Below the pieces are notes generated by a model. It was not told the origin of the DNA. It did no database searches and saw nothing but the letters and a program-made list of their open reading frames with translations. Position numbers and translations under genes: made by a program. From positions 1-6,094 of the forward strand of contig CAMORQ010000128.1 in assembly GCA_946623915.1 (NCBI GenBank): a stretch of 6,094 nt of DNA, in the 5' to 3' direction. This stretch comes from an uncultured Coriobacteriaceae bacterium. Its GTDB lineage: Bacteria; Actinomycetota; Coriobacteriia; Coriobacteriales; Eggerthellaceae. This document shows, one piece after another, positions 1-5,048 of the stretch (position 1 is the first letter of the stretch; every line of letters begins with the position of its first letter).

Positions 1-1912
1 AAGAGCGCTTGCGCTGGATGACAGCGCCGTTGTTGTCTTCCAGGTACATGCCCGAGTAGACGTTTTGGATGGCGTAGGTGTTAGCGCCCGTGCGCCTGAA
101 CACGAACTTCTGGGCCATGGTGCCGTTGGCGGTATAGAGCTGGTCTTGCGTTCCGTTGCTCTTGGAGCCGGCTGGAGTGTCGATAACCTGCTTGTTGGGG
201 GAGAGCATCGTGTACAGAGCGTAGACGTCTTCGGGGAGCACGTCGGCTGCCTTCAGGGTGAACTTCTGGGACGCACCGTGCGTCGCCACGAAAACGCGTG
301 CGTTGGTGCCGTTGGCCGCATTTCCGTTGACGATATCGAGGGCCAGGCCGGTCTTCTTGTTCAGGAAGGTGAAGCTTCCATCGGAGTTCTTCTCGATGGC
401 CCAGCGCTGGGCCTCTGTGCCGTTGTCGGCGTACTGGGACACGTTTGCGCGCGCAGCCACGGAGCCCGCAGCGACTTCGACCGCCTTGCCCGACGACACG
501 CTCTTCACCGTGTAGAACCCATCCTTTTCGCGGGTGATGGCCCAGCGTTGGGCTACGGTGCCGTTGGCGGAGTACAGGTGAATGTTGGCGTTGTTGTCGG
601 TCGATTGCGCGGTTAGGTCGAGCCCGTAGGATTGCGATTTGGCAAGACGCACTTCGTACACGCCGTCTTCGACGGTGCGCTCGGATGCGATCTTGGGTGC
701 TTCGGGCACGAACCACCAGCGCTGCGCCGGCGTGCCGTTGGCCTCGTAGAGCTGCACGTTGGTCGAGTTGGCCGCACGGGCTGCGAACACGTCGACCACG
801 AAGCTTTCGTTTTTAGCCGAGGCGATGGTGTAGCCGTTGCCCGATTTGGCGATCACCCATTTCTGAGCGATGGTGCCGTTGGGTTCGTACTGCCAGATGT
901 TCTGCCCGTTGCGCACCTTCGCCGCAGACAGGTCAAGCACCATGCCGGACTTCACCGACGAAATGGTGTAGTACCCGTCGGTGTCGTAGCTGATGCGCCA
1001 ACGCTGGGCGTCGGTTTTGTTGGTGTTGTAGATTTGCACGTTGCCGCCGCTTTTCGTGCTGCCGGCGGCAACGTCGAGCACATGGGTTCCAGCAACGGAT
1101 GACTGGATGGTGTATATGCCCGCCTCAAGCGGTGTTGCGCGTCCTGTTGGGTCGGCAACGGTTTCGCGGGGTTCGGTGGTCACCGGGGGGACGCTTGGCG
1201 CTTTGGTCGATGCGTTCGCGCTGGCGCTTGCATCCTTCGCAGTTTTGGAGGTCGGAGCCTGTGCGGCGTTTGCGTTTGCTTCGGTTGCCGGCGTCTGGGC
1301 GGTGCTGTCGGCTGCGGCGTCTGTCCGCCCAGCGGCGTCGATGGTGTCGTCCGCGGCCTGCTTGGCGCTGTCGGCGGCGGTTGGTTCCGCGTTGCGAGAA
1401 GCAGCGTCTTCCGCAGGCGCGGGTGCGTTTCCTTCCTGCACGCTGCTTGTTGCTCCGTTCGAGGGGGCGGCGTCGGCTGCCGTGGCGGTATCTTCGGGTT
1501 CGCTGGCGTCGCTTTCGGCCGTTACTGCAGGGTCGGCAGGCGCGTCAGCGGAATCGGCAGCGGGAGCTTCGGGCGCCAAGACAAGCGTGTCGGGAGTCGC
1601 CTGTGGGGTCGGCTCCTCGTTTGGGGAGGTCGCGATTGGCGCAGGTTCGCTCGCGGCCGCCGGAGCGGTTTCCGCTTGAACTTCAGGGGCGCTTGCGACT
1701 GCGGCGGTGGACTCGACGGCAGGTGCGCTTGCAACTGCATGTTCCTGCTCGTTTGCGGCAGGTTCGGCTTGCGACGCGGTCGCGCTGGCGTCTTCGGTGC
1801 CTGGCGCAGTTTCAGCGGCATAGGCTGCTGGCGCAAATCCCGCTATTGCGGCAGCGCAGCTCAAGGCGAAAGCGGTGGTGAACACCGCGCGCATGCAAAT
1901 ACGTTCCTTCAT
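1..1912 (-). CDS. Secreted RICIN-repeat (beta-trefoil lectin-like) surface protein, 3' end missing
   Basis: The frame reads leftward from ATG at 1912 without a stop to the window edge, giving 637 visible residues. The start is supported by GAGGAG-type Shine-Dalgarno bases (1917-1924), 6 bases from the ATG. Residues 1-32 look like a signal peptide: basic MKERICMR, a hydrophobic Ala-rich core, and a likely cleavage at AYA-AE. Residues 34 to about 260 are low-complexity, rich in Ala, Pro, Thr, Glu and Asp, and look like an extended stalk. From residue 262 there are repeats of about 47 residues, each ending in NGTxAQRW or a similar motif, typical of RICIN-type beta-trefoils. The QxW aromatic residues are W305, W352, W399 (domain 1), W457, W504, F551 (domain 2) and F603 (domain 3, cut off). 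By family knowledge, such domains bind carbohydrate on host or dietary glycans; the ligand here is unknown. A catalytic or cell-wall-anchor domain may lie beyond the edge. M7 is an alternative start. Confidence 0.9.
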   Translation of the reverse strand, partial: MKERICMRAVFTTAFALSCAAAIAGFAPAAYAAETAPGTEDASATASQAEPAANEQEHAVASAPAVESTAAVASAPEVQAETAPAAASEPAPIATSPNEEPTPQATPDTLVLAPEAPAADSADAPADPAVTAESDASEPEDTATAADAAPSNGATSSVQEGNAPAPAEDAASRNAEPTAADSAKQAADDTIDAAGRTDAAADSTAQTPATEANANAAQAPTSKTAKDASASANASTKAPSVPPVTTEPRETVADPTGRATPLEAGIYTIQSSVAGTHVLDVAAGSTKSGGNVQIYNTNKTDAQRWRISYDTDGYYTISSVKSGMVLDLSAAKVRNGQNIWQYEPNGTIAQKWVIAKSGNGYTIASAKNESFVVDVFAARAANSTNVQLYEANGTPAQRWWFVPEAPKIASERTVEDGVYEVRLAKSQSYGLDLTAQSTDNNANIHLYSANGTVAQRWAITREKDGFYTVKSVSSGKAVEVAAGSVAARANVSQYADNGTEAQRWAIEKNSDGSFTFLNKKTGLALDIVNGNAANGTNARVFVATHGASQKFTLKAADVLPEDVYALYTMLSPNKQVIDTPAGSKSNGTQDQLYTANGTMAQKFVFRRTGANTYAIQNVYSGMYLEDNNGAVIQRKRS

Positions 1913-1916
1913 CCGG

Positions 1917-1924
1917 CTCTCCTC
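1917..1924 (-). promoter_or_regulatory. Ribosome binding site of the RICIN-repeat protein
   Basis: On the minus strand this reads GAGGAGAG, with AGGAG at 1923-1919. It lies 6 bases upstream of the ATG at 1912. This decides the start in favour of residue 1 over the in-frame Met at residue 7. Confidence 0.7.
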
Positions 1925-1963
1925 GCTTGTAGGGTGACCTCATCCTTGAACACGTAACATGCA

Positions 1964-1992
1964 ATATTAACTTTTTGGTATATAAAAAGTAA
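1964..1992 (-). promoter_or_regulatory. Candidate promoter of the RICIN-repeat protein
   Basis: This is a distinctly AT-rich island in an otherwise GC-rich region. On the minus strand, TTACTT (1992-1987) and TAATAT (1969-1964) are separated by 17 bases. The -10 is good but the -35 is poor, matching only its first two T's. A start near 1957 would give a leader of about 45 bases containing the Shine-Dalgarno site. An alternative -10, TATATA (1984-1979), lies inside the same island. Confidence 0.4.
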
Positions 1993-2015
1993 GAAGTGCA
2001 TTCTTGTCTTCAAAA

Positions 2016-2125
2016 CCTCCCGACAACGCGGGCCGCCTGGCTTGGAGCGTCTGGCAGCGCGAGCCCCCGACAGCGCGGGTCGCCTGGGTGGCGCGAAGCC
2101 CTCCCGACAATGTGGGTTGTCCGGC
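2016..2125. repeat. Three imperfect GC-rich tandem repeats in the divergent intergenic region
   Basis: The core CCCGACAACGCGGGCCGCC begins at about 2020, recurs at about 2067 (CCCGACAGCGCGGGTCGCC) and again at about 2104 (CCCGACAATGTGGGTTGTC). The spacing is 47 and then 37 bases. The segments after copies 1 and 2 are also related (TGGCAGCGCGAGCC against TGGCGCGAAGCC), and the length difference is explained by about 10 extra bases in the first. Within each core, CCCG can pair with CGGG (CCC with GGG in the third) to form a short hairpin. No convincing gene covers this stretch. It may be a dispersed intergenic repeat family; function unknown. Confidence 0.6.
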
Positions 2126-2143
2126 TCGTGTCCGACCTGGTCT

Positions 2144-2159
2144 TGCACGCATGCACGCA
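2144..2159. repeat. Two tandem copies of TGCACGCA
   Basis: The octamer TGCACGCA occurs twice head to tail, about 45 bases upstream of the -10 box of the transporter gene. A regulator-binding site is possible, but the sequence is too short to judge. Confidence 0.3.
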
Positions 2160-2202
2160 CTGTCCCTGCTTTCGCCTTCGTCTGCCCTGACAAACGCTCT
2201 GC

Positions 2203-2208
2203 TAAAAT
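2203..2208 (+). promoter_or_regulatory. -10 box (TAAAAT) of the transporter gene, suggesting a leaderless mRNA
   Basis: TAAAAT ends 9 bases before the ATG at 2218, so transcription would be expected to start within about 3 bases of the start codon. No Shine-Dalgarno sequence lies upstream of this ATG, which agrees with leaderless translation. I see no good -35 hexamer at 16-18 bases; CTGACA (2187-2192) is only 10 bases away, too close to serve. Confidence 0.5.
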
Positions 2209-2217
2209 ACGTGCGCT

Positions 2218-3087
2218 ATGGAGATGCTTTCGGACATACTGCTCGACGCGCTGATCGACACAGCCAAGTTGGTGCCGTTTCTCTTTGTGACTTATTTGGC
2301 CATGGAGGCGCTCGAGCGCGCAGCGGGAGACAAGACGTCGGCAGCCGTCGAGCGCGCGGGTCACGCCGGACCGCTTGTCGGCGCGCTCCTCGGAGCATTT
2401 CCCCAGTGCGGGTTTTCTGCGGCAGCGGCGACGCTTTACGCCGGACGCGTGGTTACCATGGGAACGCTCATTGCGGTGTTCCTGGCCACTTCAGACGAGA
2501 TGATTCCCATCATGATCGCCGAGCAGGCCGACCCCCTTCTTGTCGTGAAGCTCGTGGGTGTCAAGGTGCTTGTGGGCATGGTCATGGGCTTCGTCGTCGA
2601 TGCGGTTCTGGTTTTGGTGCGCCGCAAATCATCGTCCGAACTGCGCATTCACGAGTTGTGCGAGGCGGACCACTGTCATTGCGACGAAGAGGGAAGCGTG
2701 TTTGGCAGCGCCCTGCGTCACACCGTGCAGGTAACAGCGTTCATCTTCTTGGTCAGCCTGATTCTAACGGCGATTGTCGAAACGGTCGGCGAAGAAGCGC
2801 TTGAGCAGTTCCTGACTGCCAACCCTGGGCTTTCCGTGGTGGCGGCCTCGGTGGTCGGGCTTATTCCGAACTGCGCTGCGAGTGTGGTCATCACCGAACT
2901 GTACCTTGCCGGTTCGCTGGGCTTTGGGGCATGCATGGCCGGTCTGCTGGTGTCGGCGGGCATCGGCTTGCTGGTGTTGTTTCGCACCAACCGTTCCGTG
3001 CGCGATAACCTTGTCATCGTCGCGGTGCTACTTGCCTGCGGAATTGGCTGGGGCCTTCTGTTCAACGCTCTGGGGATTTCCCTGTAA
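2218..3087 (+). CDS. Putative manganese/heavy-metal exporter, ArsP_2-type integral membrane protein
   Basis: This 289-residue protein is almost wholly hydrophobic, with roughly eight membrane segments in two halves. Each half carries a related signature: LGAFPQCGFSAA (about residues 58-69), followed by LYAGRVVTMGTLIAVFLATSDE, and GLIPNCAASVVITELYLAG (about 214-232). These P-[QN]-C-[GA] repeats are the hallmark of the family called ArsP_2, a '10TM heavy-metal exporter', also annotated 'putative manganese transporter'. Family knowledge supports cation or metalloid efflux at the cytoplasmic membrane, but the substrate is not proven. A soluble loop between the halves holds a metal-ligand cluster: C148, H152, C153, H154, C155 plus acidic residues. 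ATG 2218 is chosen because of the adjacent -10 box; M3 at 2224 is possible. It diverges from the RICIN gene and is followed by a separate promoter. Confidence 0.82.
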   Translation: MEMLSDILLDALIDTAKLVPFLFVTYLAMEALERAAGDKTSAAVERAGHAGPLVGALLGAFPQCGFSAAAATLYAGRVVTMGTLIAVFLATSDEMIPIMIAEQADPLLVVKLVGVKVLVGMVMGFVVDAVLVLVRRKSSSELRIHELCEADHCHCDEEGSVFGSALRHTVQVTAFIFLVSLILTAIVETVGEEALEQFLTANPGLSVVAASVVGLIPNCAASVVITELYLAGSLGFGACMAGLLVSAGIGLLVLFRTNRSVRDNLVIVAVLLACGIGWGLLFNALGISL

Positions 3088-3103
3088 GCTATGCGACGCA
3101 CGT

Positions 3104-3133
3104 ACCCATTCGATATACAATACACGTATGGGT
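3104..3133 (+). promoter_or_regulatory. Promoter of the small membrane protein/AAA+ unit, with flanking inverted repeat
   Basis: TATACAAT (3114-3121) supplies a -10 box, best read as TACAAT (3116-3121), that ends 6 bases before ATG 3128. This again predicts a leaderless mRNA. ACCCAT (3104-3109) and ATGGGT (3128-3133) form a 6-base inverted repeat around the box, with the right arm starting at the ATG itself. It could be an operator or chance. No -35 is recognisable and there is no Shine-Dalgarno sequence. The 40-base gap after the transporter stop contains no terminator, so read-through from upstream remains possible. Confidence 0.5.
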
Positions 3134-3370
3134 GAGAAACGAACAAAGACAACCACGCCCGAGCCTATGGGCAGCGTGGACCCGTCGGCTGATTACCGAA
3201 AGCTGGGGCAACCCCGCGACACGGTCAGTGGAACGACCAAGGAGCTGTTCGAGGTGCGCGGATCCGGCGCTTCGTCGGGCGGGTCGACCTTGGCGTTCAA
3301 GATAATCGCAGTGGTCGCCATCGTCGCCGTTGTGGTGGCGGTGGTGCTTACGCAGATGGGAGCGCGCTAG
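3128..3370 (+). CDS. Small protein with a single C-terminal membrane helix (unknown function)
   Basis: I do not recognise this 80-residue protein. Residues 1-55 are hydrophilic, rich in Lys, Thr, Gly and Ser, and probably disordered (MGEKRTKTTTPEPMG at the start, GSGASSGGS before the helix). Residues 56-76 form one strongly hydrophobic Val/Ala/Ile-rich stretch, followed only by QMGAR. This is the layout of a tail-anchored protein with its N-terminal part in the cytoplasm, which is an inference from composition. There is no signal peptide. The stop is 2 bases before the AAA+ ATPase start, so the two genes are almost certainly co-transcribed and translationally coupled. That suggests a membrane partner, adaptor or recruiter for the ATPase. 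A -10 box 6 bases upstream of the ATG fixes the start. Confidence 0.75.
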   Translation: MGEKRTKTTTPEPMGSVDPSADYRKLGQPRDTVSGTTKELFEVRGSGASSGGSTLAFKIIAVVAIVAVVVAVVLTQMGAR

Positions 3371-3372
3371 CC

Positions 3373-4770
3373 ATGGAACAGCTCGATTTGAACGCGCTTT
3401 TGGCGAAGTCCTACGATATCTGCGACGCGCTGACCCGTGCGAACGTGGGCGGTGTGCGCAAGGAACATCGCCAGCTTAAGGTGATGTTGCGCAACGAACT
3501 CGCGCTGTTCGGAGCCTATCTTACCGATGCCGATAAAAGCGTCACCGACGACGAGATCGAATTCATCCGCACCACGCTCGGGTTCGCGGAAAACGCCCAG
3601 ATCGTCTCCGACATCCGCGCACGCAAAGGGATGGCGGCATCCGATCCACAGGGCACGCCGGAGTCACTTAAGTACGCCGTGCTCTCCGACGCCGATGGCA
3701 AGCTTAGCCCCGACCCGTTCGGTGGCCAGTGTGCCATGTACTTCTACGACACATTCAAAGTGTTCGGGCAGCACGTGCTCGCGCTCTACGCCCCCGATGT
3801 CCCCGACGACGAAGTGAATCGTTTCACCGAGTACCTCGCTCGCATGGAAGACATGCTCAACGAGTACTGCGTGTGGCGCCCCGTGTCGCAGAAAAGCTAT
3901 CGTGCCATAGAGCCGGTGCTGGAATCCCAGTCGCCCGAAGAGCGCGAGGCGGAACTGGAGCAGCTGCTCGCCCAGCTTTCGTCGCTTATTGGGTTAGAAG
4001 GCGTGAAACATCAGGTGAACACCATGGTTAACCTGATCAAGGTGCAGCAGATGCGCTCCGATTTGGAAATGAAGGTCGCCGACATTTCCAAGCATATGGC
4101 GTTTTTGGGCAATCCCGGCACAGGCAAAACCACCGTGGCGCGCCTGCTGGCGAACATCTACCGGTGCCTGGGCGTTCTGCGCACGGGCCAGCTGGTCGAA
4201 GTGGACCGTTCGGGACTGGTGCGCGGCTATGTTGGGCAGACCGCCACGCGCACGGCCGAAGTGATCGACTCGGCTATGGGCGGCGTGCTCTTCATTGACG
4301 AAGCGTATGCGCTCACGGTGAAGAAGGGCGACAACGATTTCGGGCAGGAATCGGTGGACACGCTGCTGAAGGCCATGGAAGACCACCGGGACGACTTCGT
4401 GGTTGTGGTGGCGGGCTACACCGACCTTATGGAGCAGTTCCTGAATTCGAATCCGGGCCTGCGCTCTCGCTTCGCTAACCTTATATATTTCGACGACTAC
4501 ACGGCCGAAGAACTGATGGCCATCCTGCTGCAGAACCTGGAAAAGCAGGAGTACCGCCTGTCGACCGAAGCGACCGTGCTTGCGCGCGACATGATCAAGA
4601 AACGTGTGGCCAACAAACCCGAAAACTTCGCGAACGCGCGCGACGTGCGCAATTTCATGGAACGCGCGATAGCCAATCATGCTGTGCGCGTCGCACCCTT
4701 GAAGGACGCGCCGGGCAACAGGGAGCTCCTTGCAACGATCGAATCCTGCGACCTAGAGGATTGGGAATAG
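3373..4770 (+). CDS. CbxX/CfxQ-type AAA+ ATPase (SpoVK/EccA-like) with an N-terminal helical domain
   Basis: This 465-residue cytoplasmic protein has two parts. Residues 1 to about 190 are probably helical. They contain FGAYLTDADKSVTDDEIEFI (46-65), which loosely recalls TerB-like helical domains (weak inference). Residues 200-445 form one AAA+ module of the CbxX/CfxQ family: SSLIGLEGVKHQV (203-215), Walker A GNPGTGKT (246-253), pore-loop region GLVRGYVGQTA (281-291), Walker B VLFIDE (305-310), sensor 1 region VVVAGYTD (344-351), arginine finger NPGLRSRF (360-367) and sensor 2 region NARDVRN (421-427). All key residues are present, so it should be an active ATPase. Family members include Rubisco activases, SpoVK and the EccA protein of type VII secretion; no Rubisco or ESX gene is visible here. 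A weak GGGAG-like site lies inside the preceding gene, 10 bases upstream. The client is unknown. Confidence 0.88.
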   Translation: MEQLDLNALLAKSYDICDALTRANVGGVRKEHRQLKVMLRNELALFGAYLTDADKSVTDDEIEFIRTTLGFAENAQIVSDIRARKGMAASDPQGTPESLKYAVLSDADGKLSPDPFGGQCAMYFYDTFKVFGQHVLALYAPDVPDDEVNRFTEYLARMEDMLNEYCVWRPVSQKSYRAIEPVLESQSPEEREAELEQLLAQLSSLIGLEGVKHQVNTMVNLIKVQQMRSDLEMKVADISKHMAFLGNPGTGKTTVARLLANIYRCLGVLRTGQLVEVDRSGLVRGYVGQTATRTAEVIDSAMGGVLFIDEAYALTVKKGDNDFGQESVDTLLKAMEDHRDDFVVVVAGYTDLMEQFLNSNPGLRSRFANLIYFDDYTAEELMAILLQNLEKQEYRLSTEATVLARDMIKKRVANKPENFANARDVRNFMERAIANHAVRVAPLKDAPGNRELLATIESCDLEDWE

Positions 4771-4777
4771 GTCAGGC

Positions 4778-4795
4778 GCGGCGAGGCTACGCCGC
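4778..4795 (+). terminator. Hairpin after the AAA+ gene, possible terminator without a U-tract
   Basis: GCGGCG (4778-4783) and CGCCGC (4790-4795) form a perfect 6-base stem with a 6-base loop, 7 bases after the ATPase stop. No T-run follows, so it is not a classical intrinsic terminator. It may stabilise the 3' end or act together with Rho. Confidence 0.35.
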
Positions 4796-4949
4796 ACAGG
4801 ATCCTGGTCCAAAAATGCCCCCAGCCCGACGAGAGCGGGTTCGGACGCTGGTGCCCCGCAGCTTTGCATCTCCGTTGATGTGTCGGTTTCCGCATCAATG
4901 CCGGTGCTGGTCCCTGAATTGTGCACCCATCATGTTTTGCGCCATGCGG

Positions 4950-4955
4950 TATACT
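4950..4955 (+). promoter_or_regulatory. -10 box (TATACT) upstream of the AMP-binding gene
   Basis: TATACT is close to the consensus TATAAT and ends 6 bases before an ATG at 4962. A start at about 4962 would give either a leaderless 28-codon frame or a 77-base 5' leader for the AMP-binding gene at 5039. No clear -35 is seen at 16-18 bases. Confidence 0.5.
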
Positions 4956-4961
4956 CTTTCG

Positions 4962-5048
4962 ATGCCAAAGACTGCTTTGCGACGTGCGCAAACGGTCGAA
5001 ACGGTATGTCCGCAAAACAGGCTGAACAGGAGCAAACGATGCCCATAA
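4962..5048 (+). CDS. Possible leaderless 28-residue upstream reading frame (leader peptide)
   Basis: This frame starts with MPKTALRRAQ and ends NRSKRCP. It begins 6 bases after a TATACT box, at the predicted transcription start. Its stop (TAA, 5046-5048) lies just beyond the ATG of the AMP-binding gene at 5039, an overlap of 10 bases in a different frame. The product is basic, with six Arg and two Lys. A leaderless peptide ending over the next start would allow translational coupling or attenuation. It has no recognised relatives, and a frame this short could be chance; what supports it is the promoter spacing and the overlap. Confidence 0.3.
   Translation: MPKTALRRAQTVETVCPQNRLNRSKRCP
5028..5032 (+). 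promoter_or_regulatory. Ribosome binding site of the AMP-binding gene
   Basis: AGGAG lies 6 bases before ATG 5039. This favours 5039 over the in-frame ATG at 5006, which would add 11 residues (MSAKQAEQEQT) but has no comparable site. Confidence 0.7.

Larger units (their letters stand above)
4771..5038. other. Intergenic region between the AAA+ and AMP-binding genes
   Basis: This 268-base stretch has no convincing independent gene. It holds the hairpin at 4778-4795 and a second one at 4821-4851, where CCAGC pairs with GCTGG and CCGA with TCGG around an AC bulge. It also contains the -10 box at 4950 and the short leader frame from 4962. The second hairpin also contains CCCGAC...GCGGG, faintly like the repeats at 2016-2125, but the match is too weak to call a fourth copy. 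Confidence 0.5.

Noticed and set aside
1041..1881. Overlapping plus-strand frames of 212 and 260 codons
   Set aside because: They are produced by the Ala/Pro-rich stalk codons read on the other strand, giving Ala/Val- or Arg-rich nonsense without a domain.
2016..2125. CRISPR array
   Set aside because: Only three diverged units with unequal 47 and 37 base periods, related spacers and no cas genes.
1913..2217. Manganese (yybP-ykoY) riboswitch before the exporter gene
   Set aside because: The -10 box lies 9 bases before the start codon, leaving no room for a 5' aptamer, and I see no matching conserved motif upstream.
1909..2364. 151-codon minus-strand frame across the intergenic repeats
   Set aside because: It overlaps the start of the transporter gene, crosses the repeats and the promoter island, and has no plausible start site or domain.
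2004..2804. 266-codon plus-strand frame
   Set aside because: It is out of frame with the membrane transporter it overlaps, and its Arg/Gly-rich product is a shadow.
3994..4680. 228-codon minus-strand open frame
   Set aside because: It lies wholly inside the AAA+ module on the opposite strand; the His/Gln-rich product is a typical shadow.
4821..4851. Intrinsic terminator
   Set aside because: A bulged hairpin is present but no T-run follows, so it is mentioned only as a structure in the intergenic region.
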